A stretch of 64,000 bases of DNA from the NCBI RefSeq assembly GCF_019977735.1, contig NZ_AP025018.1, forward strand, positions 7,816,580-7,880,579. Direction: 5' to 3'. Numbering within the stretch: the first letter of the stretch is position 1; each line of letters opens with the position of its first letter. Positions 55,511 through 63,909 of the stretch are shown piece after piece. Made by a program: the position numbers and the translations under genes. This DNA comes from Calothrix sp. PCC 7716. Its GTDB lineage: Bacteria > Cyanobacteriota > Cyanobacteriia > Cyanobacteriales > Nostocaceae. The notes under the pieces are model-generated. The model saw only the letters and a program-made list of their open reading frames with translations. It did no database searches and had not been told where the DNA came from.

Positions 55511-58246
55511 ATGAAATCTGCTGATAGCTTTAAAAATGTTCAGCAATCTGAGCAAGAAGGTTTGCTAAACCGAATTACCGACCTAATTAGACGAACTGTA
55601 GAACTGCAAGAGATATTAAATGCAGTAGTCTTAGAGGTGCGTAACTTTTTGCAAACCGACCGGGTAATGGTTTACAAGTTTGATGAAGACGAAAGTGGCA
55701 AGGTGGTCGCCGAATCAAATGAACAAGGTAAGTTACCCTCTTTATTGGGGCTACATTTTCCAGCTTCAGATATTCCGCTCGAAGCGAGAGAAATGTTTCT
55801 TAAAGCTAGACAGCGATCTATTGTGGATGTAGCAAGTGGTAAGATTGGCTTGTCTCCACTTAATTTGCCTTCTTCGTCCAGAAGTCAGGAGCTACAGGGA
55901 AAGGAAATTATTCAATATCGTGCAGTTGAAGAGTGCCATATTGAGTATTTGAAAGCGATGGGAGTACAGTCCTCGCTAGTCTTGCCAATTCTAAGTCAGA
56001 AGTTTCTTGAACCTGGCTCTCCAACAAGTTTATGGGGTTTATTGGTATCGCACCATAGTCAGCCAAGGACAATTTTAAAACGCGAGTTGCCCGTTTTGCA
56101 GCAGGTTGTAGACCAAGTATCCATTGCTATTACTCAAAGCAATTTAGTTTCACAAGCGCGTATAGAGCAAAGGCGCCAAACGATAACAAATCAAGTAATA
56201 ACTCAATTACATTCGCTGCCAACAACTCAACTTCAAGCTGCACTTGAGACAACAATAGAGGCGCTTTCGGGTTGTGGCGGTAGGATGTATATTTATGCAA
56301 CTGGTGAGTTATATATTCATGGAAAGCAGCCGCAGTTACCAGACTCATTACAAAACACGGCTATTGAAGAACATCCTTTTTGGCAGCATTGGATGGAAGA
56401 ATTTAGATTTGATAGCGTCTGGGCAATCACCGACATTTATAAACAGCCAGAATTAAATTTTCTCACAAGCGCGTTTCAACACACCAAAATTCGCGGACTA
56501 CTAGTAATGCCTCTTGGCTACTATCAAAATTTTGTTGGTGTCGTCAGTATTTTCCGCAATGAGGATAATACTGAGATTTTGTGGGCAGGACGGCGCCAAA
56601 AAAATCCTTTAAATGCGTTACCGCAGATTTCTTTTAAAGCATGGCACGAACAAAGACAAGGAAAAGCGAGGGTTTGGAGCAGTGAAGATATTACACTTGC
56701 TCAAACATTGGCGTATCATATTTCCATGTCAATTCAACAGCAGTTAATGTATCAAGAACTGCAAGAATTTAACTTAACTCTCAAACAGCAGGTACAAGCA
56801 CAAACATCCGAATTAGAAAAATCACTACTAATTACCGATGCGGTTCGATTAATTAGCGAACAAATTCGCGGTTCTCTAGATTTTAAAACGACTTTACAAA
56901 CAATAGTTAGTGAAGTTCGTAAAATATTAAATGCCGACCGGGCATTAATTTATCAATTATTTGATGATAACAACGGTGAGGTAGTTGTCGAAGAACTCAA
57001 TGGTAATTGTTCATCTGTGTTAGCAGTCAAAGCACCATTAGAATGTTTTCCTGCCGAAAGCGCACGTATTTTTATGCTCGGTCAGGCAAGAGCTATTAAT
57101 AACGTTGCCACAGCTGCGCTTACCCCTTGTCATCAAGAATTTTTAAAAAGCTTGCACGTACAAGCAAATTTAATCGTACCAATTAAAATAAGTCAACAAC
57201 TCTGGGGTTTATTAATTGCTCACCAGTGTGAGGCGCCGAGAGTTTGGCATAATGATGAAATCGACCTTTTGCAGCAACTAGCAGACCAAGCAGCAATAGC
57301 AATTCAACAAGCGGAACTGTACGAACAAAGTCGCACTGCTTTATCTGAAGCAAAAAATCAAGCAATGCAGCTTGGGCAAGCACTCTACGATTTACAAAAA
57401 ACTCAAACTCAATTAATTCAAAGCGAAAAAATGTCTGGCTTAGGACAACTAGTAGCAGGTGTCGCGCATGAAATCAATAACCCCGTCAATTTTATCTACG
57501 GCAACTTATCTCACGCTATCCAATACACAGAACAACTAATTAATTTAGTGCATTTGTATCAACTGCAGTACCCAGAGGATAACAGTATAATAAACGCCAA
57601 AATAAAAGATATTGACTTAGATTTTATAGCTGATGATTTACCTAAAATAATGTCCTCAATGCAAATAGGGGCTGAACGTATCTGTTCAATTGTACTATCT
57701 TTACGTAATTTCTCACGTCTTGACGAAGCGGACATGAAACCCGTTGACTTACACGAAGGTATTGATAGCACCTTATTGATATTGCAACATCGTTTCAAAT
57801 CCAGCATAGATTTTCCAGGAATCGAAATTATCAAACAGTACAGTGACTTACCACGTGTTGAATGCTACGCTGGACAAATTAACCAAGTATTCATGAATAT
57901 TATTTGTAACGCCGTCGATGCGCTTATTGAAAAGTATAAATATAAAGACACAAATGACGACAACCCTCAAATATTGATATCAACGGCAACATCAACCAAC
58001 AAGCAGTCAGCAATTATTCGTATTACCGACAACGGTGTTGGAATAGCTGAAGACGTTAGAACGCGGATTTTTGACCCATTTTACACCACCAAAGAAGTTG
58101 GCAAAGGTACCGGGTTAGGATTAGCCATTAGTTATCAAATCGTGGTTGAGAAGCATGGTGGTATGATAAAATGCACCTCCAAGCCGAATCAAAATACTGA
58201 ATTTATGATTGAAATTCCTTTAAAACAAGCTATTATGCACAAATAA
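55511..58246 (+). CDS. PAS-less phytochrome-like kinase, GAF-PHY-GAF-HisKA-HATPase
   Basis: A 911-residue sensor. GAF1 (about 15-210) has DRVMVYKFDEDESGKVVAES and the Cys-His pair of bilin-binding GAFs, Cys142-His143 in EECHIEYLKAMGVQ. A PHY-like domain (about 215-415) shows tongue residues (WAGRRQKNPL, ISFKAWHEQRQGKARVW). GAF2 (445-612) also has Cys540-His541 (TPCHQEFLKSLHV). The kinase has His653 (AGVAHEINNPVNF), N box NAVDAL, DNGVGIAED and GKGTGLGLAIS. The GAF-PHY-GAF order is that of Cph2-type (class II) phytochromes. Bilin binding at either Cys is inferred. Confidence 0.85.
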   Translation: MKSADSFKNVQQSEQEGLLNRITDLIRRTVELQEILNAVVLEVRNFLQTDRVMVYKFDEDESGKVVAESNEQGKLPSLLGLHFPASDIPLEAREMFLKARQRSIVDVASGKIGLSPLNLPSSSRSQELQGKEIIQYRAVEECHIEYLKAMGVQSSLVLPILSQKFLEPGSPTSLWGLLVSHHSQPRTILKRELPVLQQVVDQVSIAITQSNLVSQARIEQRRQTITNQVITQLHSLPTTQLQAALETTIEALSGCGGRMYIYATGELYIHGKQPQLPDSLQNTAIEEHPFWQHWMEEFRFDSVWAITDIYKQPELNFLTSAFQHTKIRGLLVMPLGYYQNFVGVVSIFRNEDNTEILWAGRRQKNPLNALPQISFKAWHEQRQGKARVWSSEDITLAQTLAYHISMSIQQQLMYQELQEFNLTLKQQVQAQTSELEKSLLITDAVRLISEQIRGSLDFKTTLQTIVSEVRKILNADRALIYQLFDDNNGEVVVEELNGNCSSVLAVKAPLECFPAESARIFMLGQARAINNVATAALTPCHQEFLKSLHVQANLIVPIKISQQLWGLLIAHQCEAPRVWHNDEIDLLQQLADQAAIAIQQAELYEQSRTALSEAKNQAMQLGQALYDLQKTQTQLIQSEKMSGLGQLVAGVAHEINNPVNFIYGNLSHAIQYTEQLINLVHLYQLQYPEDNSIINAKIKDIDLDFIADDLPKIMSSMQIGAERICSIVLSLRNFSRLDEADMKPVDLHEGIDSTLLILQHRFKSSIDFPGIEIIKQYSDLPRVECYAGQINQVFMNIICNAVDALIEKYKYKDTNDDNPQILISTATSTNKQSAIIRITDNGVGIAEDVRTRIFDPFYTTKEVGKGTGLGLAISYQIVVEKHGGMIKCTSKPNQNTEFMIEIPLKQAIMHK

Positions 58247-58270
58247 TTATTTATCTAATGGTTCGTAGGT

Positions 58271-59044
58271 GTGAAATATTGGTACGAAACGATTGCAGTC
58301 TCACAGCGAATAATAACTGAACTTCTGCGCCGAAAACGCAGCTTAATTTTTTGGTGTATATTTCCTGTCTCAGTATTAATTATTAATGGATTGATTATAG
58401 CTGAACGAGCAAAGCTTTCACTATCAGTTGCATTTGAAAACGCCGCACCATCAACCTTAGTGGGAGCAGCATTATTTTTTAGCTGTTTAGGTGGGAGTGT
58501 TGCTACTGTAGTCGCAGAACGAGAACAGCGCACCTTAAAACGTTTATTTATTTCTCCCTTAAGCGGCGCCTCATATTTTATGGGTATTTTTTTAGCCCAT
58601 AGCTTTATTGGTATTGGACAAACACTACTTGTATATAGCGTAGCAGCATTTTGGGGCGCCAGTTTCAAAGGTTCCATACTACTTGGAGCGATTATCATTC
58701 TCACCAGCATAATAGCTTACGTAGGATTAGGATTCATATTAGGCACACAGCTAGCACGTCGCACCGAAGACGTAAACGCCCTAGTAGCAGCATTTGGAGT
58801 CCCCTTACTAATACTAGGAGGTTCCTTCCTACCAACATCACTATTCCCCAAAAGCCTACTAAATATTGCTCGCTTCAACCCCATATACCACATGAACGAA
58901 GCCTTACTAAAAGTATCCGCAAACGGAGGAAACATCGCCGATATAGAACCTCACCTCCTATTCTTACTATGGTTTGCACTCATTATGATAGTATCCGGCT
59001 GGCTCTCCTACAGACGAATGCTCCTCGTAGAAAGAAAACTCTGA
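58271..59044 (+). CDS. ABC-2 type transporter permease
   Basis: A 257-residue permease with six hydrophobic segments (SLIFWCIFPVSVLIINGLII; TLVGAALFFSCLGGSVATVV; FMGIFLAHSFIGIGQTLLVY; LLGAIIILTSIIAYVGLGFI; LVAAFGVPLLILGGSFLP; LLFLLWFALIMIVSGWLSY). The EREQRTLKRLFISPLS loop and FNPIYHMNEAL end are typical of DrrB-like ABC-2 exporters. GTG 58271 is the start. Its ATPase partner is probably the gene at 60063, 1 kb downstream beyond hsp20. The substrate is unknown. Confidence 0.85.
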   Translation: MKYWYETIAVSQRIITELLRRKRSLIFWCIFPVSVLIINGLIIAERAKLSLSVAFENAAPSTLVGAALFFSCLGGSVATVVAEREQRTLKRLFISPLSGASYFMGIFLAHSFIGIGQTLLVYSVAAFWGASFKGSILLGAIIILTSIIAYVGLGFILGTQLARRTEDVNALVAAFGVPLLILGGSFLPTSLFPKSLLNIARFNPIYHMNEALLKVSANGGNIADIEPHLLFLLWFALIMIVSGWLSYRRMLLVERKL

Positions 59045-59057
59045 AACTCATAGTAAT

Positions 59058-59073
59058 AAGCACTTCAGTGCTT
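59058..59073 (+). terminator. Short hairpin after the permease gene
   Basis: AAGCAC TTCA GTGCTT forms a 6-bp stem 14 bases after the stop; it has only a short T run, so termination is uncertain. Confidence 0.4.
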
Positions 59074-59189
59074 TCCCAACCCAAGCGATAAATAGCCAAA
59101 CACGATAGGTCAGCTGGCAACGGATGAGTTATTAACTACAAACAAACTTATAATCACCATATTTGGTACTACTGGTTAACGCGCACTCT

Positions 59190-59298
59190 TTTGTACTACC
59201 TGGCGCCTACACTTCCTCTTAAACCAAAGCCAGAATAAGGAAGTTCTATATTAAAACCTTGACCATTATCCATTATTTCTATTTGGAGAAAAGTTTTA
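59190..59298 (-). pseudogene. Remnant of a NarL-type histidine kinase ATPase domain
   Basis: On the minus strand KTFLQIEIMDNGQGFNIELP and SGFGLRGSVGAR carry the G1 (DNGQGF) and G2 (GFGLRG) boxes of a GHKL ATPase, then a stop. About 35 codons survive in a gap between two plus-strand genes. Confidence 0.65.
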
Positions 59299-59420
59299 AT
59301 AACTTATAGAATGTGTGGTAATCATGAAAACTTCAGGTGTAACTAACCGTAATCTTAATAAATCAGGCGCCATTACTATAAGAATTAAAGCAACCAAAAC
59401 AAACTATTCCTAAAATTACT

Positions 59421-59846
59421 ATGATGTTAACACGCTATAACCCTTGGCAAGAATTAAACGCATTACAACGCCAAATGGATTCTTTATTTGAACAAAAAGT
59501 CACAGCAAAAGCTCCTGTAGCAGAACTTCATGAAACTGATGCAGCATTAATTCTAAAATTAGAACTTCCTGGAGTTGAAGCTAAAGATGTAGACATTCAA
59601 GTTTCAGAAAAAGCTGTCTCTGTCACCGCAGAACGTAAGACAGAAACAAAAACCGAAGACAAGGGTAACGTCAGAAGCGAATTTTACTACGGTAAATTCC
59701 AACGAGTTATTCCTCTTCCTGCCCGAATTCAAAATACCGATGTAAAAGCTGAATACAAACACGGTATCTTGAACTTAACCTTGCCAAAAGCTGAAGCTGA
59801 GAAAAACAAAGTTGTCAAAGTTAATCTTGAACAACCTACTGCATAA
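59421..59846 (+). CDS. hspA: Small heat-shock protein (Hsp20/alpha-crystallin)
   Basis: A 141-residue ATP-independent chaperone. N-terminus RYNPWQELNALQRQMDSLF, then an alpha-crystallin domain (about 40-130: ILKLELPGVEAKDVDIQVSE; SEFYYGKFQRVIPLP; VKAEYKHGILNLTLPKAE). This is the standard cyanobacterial HspA layout. Start ATG 59421 or the directly following ATG 59424; RBS is poor. It is followed by a strong terminator, so it is a single-gene unit placed between the two halves of an ABC exporter. Confidence 0.93.
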   Translation: MMLTRYNPWQELNALQRQMDSLFEQKVTAKAPVAELHETDAALILKLELPGVEAKDVDIQVSEKAVSVTAERKTETKTEDKGNVRSEFYYGKFQRVIPLPARIQNTDVKAEYKHGILNLTLPKAEAEKNKVVKVNLEQPTA

Positions 59847-59871
59847 TAGCTAAACATTTCTAAATAACTTA

Positions 59872-59907
59872 GATTTCCGATTTCTATAAGAAGTCGGGAA
59901 TCTTTTT
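59872..59907 (+). terminator. Rho-independent-type terminator of hspA
   Basis: GATTTCCGATTTC and GAAGTCGGGAATC form a 13-bp stem (two G-T pairs) around a TATAA loop and are followed by TTTTT. Confidence 0.85.
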
Positions 59908-59934
59908 GTTGAAGTTTTTTGGTATAGTAATTTA

Positions 59935-60053
59935 AATCCCCCCAACCCCCCTTATTAAGGGGGGCTAGGATTTGTTCATTTGTTTACGTATCAAATTAAA
60001 ATTCTTCTTTCTTCTCTTGTCCCCCCCTTACTAAGGGGGGTTAGGGGGGATCA
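59935..60053. repeat. Pair of GATCCCCCC-type hairpins
   Basis: ATCCCCCCAACCCCCCTTAT with AAGGGGGGCT (59935-59969) and CCCCCCCTTACTAAGGGGGG (60020-60039) then TTAGGGGGGATC. They end 10 bases before the start of the ABC ATPase gene. Confidence 0.75.
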
Positions 60054-60062
60054 AAATCAGTT

Positions 60063-60980
60063 ATGCTTAAAATTAAAAACTTAAACAAATCATACGGCGC
60101 CCGCAAAGTCCTAAATAATTTAAATTTAAATATAGACACAGGTCAAATATATGGCTTACTCGGCGCCAACGGAGCAGGCAAAACAACTACTATAAATATT
60201 ATTTGTAATCTTATCCAAGCTGACAGCGGTTATATTTCAATTCATAATCAACCGATTACAGATGATACAAAAGCATTAATTGGCATTGCCCCCCAAGAAA
60301 ATTTACTGTATAAAACTTTGTCATGTGAGGAAAATCTGACATTTTTTGCACAAATATACGGTTTACGTGCAAGAACATGTCGTGAGCAAGTACTCAAAAC
60401 ACTTGCCGATGTAAAACTATTTGACCGCGCAAAAAGTCCAGTGGAAACCCTAAGCGGAGGAATGCAACGGCGCCTAAATATGGCAGTTGCTTTAGTACAC
60501 CAACCAAAACTCGTAATTTTAGATGAACCAACCACAGGGTTAGACATCGAAGCACGTTACGAAATTTGGGAGCTTATCAAACAACTTAAAAATCAGGGTA
60601 TCACAATTTTACTCACAACCCATTTACTCGACGAAGCCGAACGACTATGTGATAAAATTGGCATCCTTAAAAATGGTCAAATATTAGCAGAAGGCAATTT
60701 AAATCAATTACGTCAGTATATACCCGCAGACGAAGTAGTAACTATAAAAACTCCAAACGAGGAAAAAGCAATTACTTTGGCACAAGAATACGGTTTTACA
60801 CCTCGACGTTACGGAAGCGATTTGACATTTTGGATACCCGAAGCACTAGAACTAAAAGAAATTATCGCGCGTTTTGAAGGTGTTGATATTGATTCTATTT
60901 CTCGTCAACCTGTGCGGTTAGAGCATATCTACCTCGAAGTCACGCAGCAAGATAGCGTAAAATCCAACAATGTTAGATAG
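60063..60980 (+). CDS. ABC transporter ATP-binding protein
   Basis: A 305-residue ATPase of the DrrA/ABC-2 exporter type. Walker A GLLGANGAGKTTTIN, Q loop GIAPQENLLYKTLSC, signature LSGGMQRRLNMAVAL, Walker B KLVILDEPTTGLD and switch His in LLTTHLLDEAE. The C-terminal ~80 residues form the usual regulatory extension. The most likely partner is the ABC-2 permease at 58271. Start ATG 60063. The hairpin repeat just upstream leaves only AAAATCAGTT as leader, so no RBS is evident. Confidence 0.92.
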   Translation: MLKIKNLNKSYGARKVLNNLNLNIDTGQIYGLLGANGAGKTTTINIICNLIQADSGYISIHNQPITDDTKALIGIAPQENLLYKTLSCEENLTFFAQIYGLRARTCREQVLKTLADVKLFDRAKSPVETLSGGMQRRLNMAVALVHQPKLVILDEPTTGLDIEARYEIWELIKQLKNQGITILLTTHLLDEAERLCDKIGILKNGQILAEGNLNQLRQYIPADEVVTIKTPNEEKAITLAQEYGFTPRRYGSDLTFWIPEALELKEIIARFEGVDIDSISRQPVRLEHIYLEVTQQDSVKSNNVR

Positions 60981-61033
60981 AAACTGCGTTTAATAAAAAA
61001 TCGGTTTCTAACACCTAAAAGAGAGGAAGCAAA

Positions 61034-61384
61034 ATGAGTTGGACTAAAGTTCTAGCACAAGATGAACTGTCTGGTGATGCACGAAAAGTAGTTAAAGTCG
61101 AAAAGCGCTCGATTTTATTACTCAATCACAATAACCAAATTTACGCCATTGAAAATTCTTGTCCGCACTTAGGGTTGCCACTGAAAAACGGCAAAATAAC
61201 CGAAGATGGGTCTATTGTATGCCCATTTCACCGTAGTGCGTTTGATTTAACTACAGGTCAACCCTCAAAATGGATTCCTTTTCCACCTGGTATAGGCAAA
61301 CTAATGGGGATGATTTCCACTGAAAAAGGAGTTGCTGTCTTTCCTACTCGCATTGAAGAAGGAAGCATTTGGGTAGACGTTTAG
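61034..61384 (+). CDS. Rieske [2Fe-2S] ferredoxin-like protein
   Basis: A 116-residue soluble Rieske protein. Cluster ligands are Cys-His in ENSCPHLGLPL and Cys-His in IVCPFHRSAFDLTTG; the Pro-loop residues KWIPFPPG follow. Such small Rieske proteins resemble the ferredoxin components of dioxygenases and the nitrite-reductase small subunit. ATG 61034 has GAGAGGAAG upstream. Stand-alone gene; partner unknown. Confidence 0.9.
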   Translation: MSWTKVLAQDELSGDARKVVKVEKRSILLLNHNNQIYAIENSCPHLGLPLKNGKITEDGSIVCPFHRSAFDLTTGQPSKWIPFPPGIGKLMGMISTEKGVAVFPTRIEEGSIWVDV

Positions 61385-61628
61385 CCGAAGAAACCCGGTT
61401 TCCCTAAAAAGAAACCCGGTTTCTAACATGCATAACTTCCAAAATAAAACCGTATCAGATATTAGAACTCAAATATTTAAACCGTATATCTTAACACTTC
61501 GCTTTTTATGGATAATCTTTATTGTATCTTCATGAAATCTTTATTGTATTTTCGGGAAATATCTATAGAGAGGATGAAGATAACAATTAGAGATTTTGAT
61601 TAAATGAGGTACAATCTGGAGCAAAAAC
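61385..61628. other. Gap with AAACCCGGTTTC repeat
   Basis: GAAGAAACCCGGTTTCCCTA then AAGAAACCCGGTTTCTAAC (61386-61425) are two palindromic units of the family also in the 20.6-20.9 kb elements; they may end transcription of the Rieske gene. No other feature except the leader of the small ORF that follows. Confidence 0.6.
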
Positions 61629-61790
61629 GTGAAAAGCAGCCAAAATAGCGCAAATACGCGCCCCACTAAATCTGACAAAAAACGCCAATCATCGACTTAC
61701 GTAGATATTGGTACACCGAAAGTGCCACTTAAAAAGCAGTCCTCTAAGGAAAGCCAAGAATCACTGAGTGATTGGGCACACGCAAGCTAG
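61629..61790 (+). CDS. Small basic hypothetical protein
   Basis: A 53-codon frame from GTG 61629 with CTGGAG eight bases upstream. Rich in Ser, Lys and Gln, polar and probably disordered, with a more ordered core (STYVDIGTPKVPL) and an acidic-aromatic tail (ESLSDWAHAS). Codon use looks coding and the RBS is good. Not recognised. Confidence 0.45.
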   Translation: MKSSQNSANTRPTKSDKKRQSSTYVDIGTPKVPLKKQSSKESQESLSDWAHAS

Positions 61791-62001
61791 ACCACATTAA
61801 AATCAAGCGTTCAATAATTTCCAAGTCCGGGAACAATCGATTTTGAGGCGCCGTCATCGGTTGTATGAGTAGGACTCCAAGTTTTAGGCAGTGTTTACTC
61901 AACCTATACTTCTCCTTTATGATTACCAACTATTCAACCCCTCACGCTTTATGAACTGCGTGGGGGGTTACTTATATATTTGGAATATGAGAGAGCAGAG
62001 T

Positions 62002-62865
62002 ATGAATAAATTATGGGACTGTGTGAAAGCGACGACAGAACGTGCGCTGTCGTGTGGTGCTTTACTATCAATACCGACTAATTACGAGTTTGTCGAGCAA
62101 GATGGTGTAGTATTCATGGTGCGGATATTATCGAATCTGGTGCGAAAGGATGAAGCTAAGAAGAAAGAAAAGCAAATAACTCAAAATGCAATTGACTTTA
62201 ATCCTTTCCTTCCTTATGAACAAGATTTATGGGTAGCTGACATTTCAGATACTCACGTTTGTATTTTGAACAAATTTAATGTTGTTGATTACCACTTACT
62301 TATTATTACCCGCGCGTTTGAGGCACAAGAATCTTTACTAACAGAACGAGACTTTGCGGCAATGTGGTATGCAATGGCTGATTTCGATGGATTAGCGTTT
62401 TATAATGGCGGTCAAATTGCAGGTGCCAGTCAAAAGCATAAACATTTGCAATTAGTTCCTTTACCATTGGCTCCTAATGGAACAAAATTACCAATTGAAC
62501 CTTTACTTTTATCCGCTTCATTTCAAGGTTCTGTCGGTACAATACCTAAACTTCCATTCGTACATGCATTTACACGCTTAAATCCTGATTGGGTAAAGTC
62601 TCCAATTGAAGGTGGTGTCGCTACTTTAAAACAATATCATCACTCACTAAAAGCAGTAGGTTTACAAGATGGCGGCGCCTATAACTTACTAGCAACACGA
62701 GAGTGGATGCTCATAATACCGCGACAACACGAATGTTTCGATTCTATATCAGTAAATTCACTGGGTTTTGCAGGCGCCTTACTTGTGCGAAACTCCGAGC
62801 AACTTCAACGTCTTAAGGATTATGGACCAATGAATATCCTTAAAAGCGTAGCTATACCTCTTTGA
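62002..62865 (+). CDS. apa: ATP adenylyltransferase (Ap4A phosphorylase)
   Basis: A 287-residue enzyme of the HIT superfamily that cleaves diadenosine tetraphosphate with phosphate to ATP and ADP. The catalytic motif is ASQKHKHLQLVPLPL; other family stretches are NPFLPYEQDLWVADI, HVCILNKFNVVDYHLLIITR and the C-terminal NLLATREWMLIIPRQHE. ATG 62002 (MNKLWDCVKATTERAL) is chosen with GAGAGAGCAGAG upstream; the longer frame from 61891 adds a stretch unlike the family. Confidence 0.9.
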   Translation: MNKLWDCVKATTERALSCGALLSIPTNYEFVEQDGVVFMVRILSNLVRKDEAKKKEKQITQNAIDFNPFLPYEQDLWVADISDTHVCILNKFNVVDYHLLIITRAFEAQESLLTERDFAAMWYAMADFDGLAFYNGGQIAGASQKHKHLQLVPLPLAPNGTKLPIEPLLLSASFQGSVGTIPKLPFVHAFTRLNPDWVKSPIEGGVATLKQYHHSLKAVGLQDGGAYNLLATREWMLIIPRQHECFDSISVNSLGFAGALLVRNSEQLQRLKDYGPMNILKSVAIPL

Positions 62866-62986
62866 AATACTTTGCATTGGCGCCCAAGATTAGAGTAAAG
62901 TTAAAAAGTGTAACAAAGTATCAGTTTTACTTTAAGCTTTGAAACAAGCTTTTAACACTTAGCGTTGAAATTCTTATAAAAAGTCC

Positions 62987-63796
62987 ATGCAAAAAAGTTT
63001 TTGGCGGCGCCTAGGGGCGTTTGTAGGGTTATTATTCTTAGCTGGTTCCATTTGGGTAATGCATCCTGCCGATGCCTTAGCTTATGACAACCCAGAACTA
63101 TTACCAAAAACAGCAACCCCAGTTGTAGACCTAGCCAAAACTCTCACTGATGTCCAAGAAGAGAATTTGGTTAAAGAACTTAATAGTTTTCAAGAAGAAA
63201 CAGGTTGGAAATTACGAGTATTAACGCAGTTTGACCGTACACCTGGTCGGGCAGTTATCAATTTTTGGGGTCTAGATGATAAAAGCATTTTGCTTGTATC
63301 AGATGCTCGTGGTGGTAACATTCTCAGCTTTAGTGTTGGCGATGCAGTGTATGAATTATTACCTCGGACATTCTGGATTGAACTGCAAACCAGGTTTGGG
63401 AACTTGTATTACGTCCGTGAAAATGGGGAAGACAAAGCAATACTCGACACATTAACGACTGTAGAAGGTTGTTTACGTAAAGGTGGTTGTGGCGTAGTAC
63501 CAGGATTACCGCGCGAACAGTGGATTTTAACCTTAATTACATCAGTAATTGGAGGTGTGATTTGCGGTTTTGCAGCACAACCACGTCGTGAAGGTCAAGT
63601 GTTTGCATGGCAGTGGGCATTAATTTTTTCACCTTTATGGGGAATTTTATTTCTTGCCTTTGGTATCGGCCCCGTCGTCACTCGTACAACCGAATGGCTA
63701 CCTTTATTTCGCAACGTAGCAGGTTTCCTAATGGGTGTTATAGTAGCTTACCTCTCACCAGTATTTGGGCGCCCGTCATCAAACGCCGAATCTTAA
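62987..63796 (+). CDS. TPM-domain protein (Psb32/TLP18.3-like)
   Basis: A 269-residue exported membrane protein. An N-terminal signal (LGAFVGLLFLAGSIWVMHPA, cleavage after ADALA) precedes a TPM domain (about 45-160: VVDLAKTLTDVQEENLVKEL; FQEETGWKLRVLTQFD; DKSILLVSDARGGNILSF) and two C-terminal TM segments (ILTLITSVIGGVICGFAA; ALIFSPLWGILFLAFG). Psb32/TLP18.3 proteins help photosystem II repair in the thylakoid lumen; this homologue should face the lumen or periplasm. Start ATG 62987. Confidence 0.87.
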   Translation: MQKSFWRRLGAFVGLLFLAGSIWVMHPADALAYDNPELLPKTATPVVDLAKTLTDVQEENLVKELNSFQEETGWKLRVLTQFDRTPGRAVINFWGLDDKSILLVSDARGGNILSFSVGDAVYELLPRTFWIELQTRFGNLYYVRENGEDKAILDTLTTVEGCLRKGGCGVVPGLPREQWILTLITSVIGGVICGFAAQPRREGQVFAWQWALIFSPLWGILFLAFGIGPVVTRTTEWLPLFRNVAGFLMGVIVAYLSPVFGRPSSNAES

Positions 63797-63861
63797 GTGC
63801 TGAGTTGAAAGTGCTGAGTGCTGAGTTGGAAACTGAGTTAAAACTCAGCACTCAGCACTTT
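63795..63861. repeat. Heptamer STRR, inverted arrangement
   Basis: GTGCTGAGTTG/AGTGCTGAGTGCTGAGTT followed by AACTCAGCACTCAGCACTT form an imperfect large hairpin starting at the TPM gene stop; it may serve as its terminator. Confidence 0.8.
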
Positions 63862-63909
63862 TCACTGATTTACTGTAAGCTTATTGCTGTTGTGCGTTGC
63901 AGAACTCGA

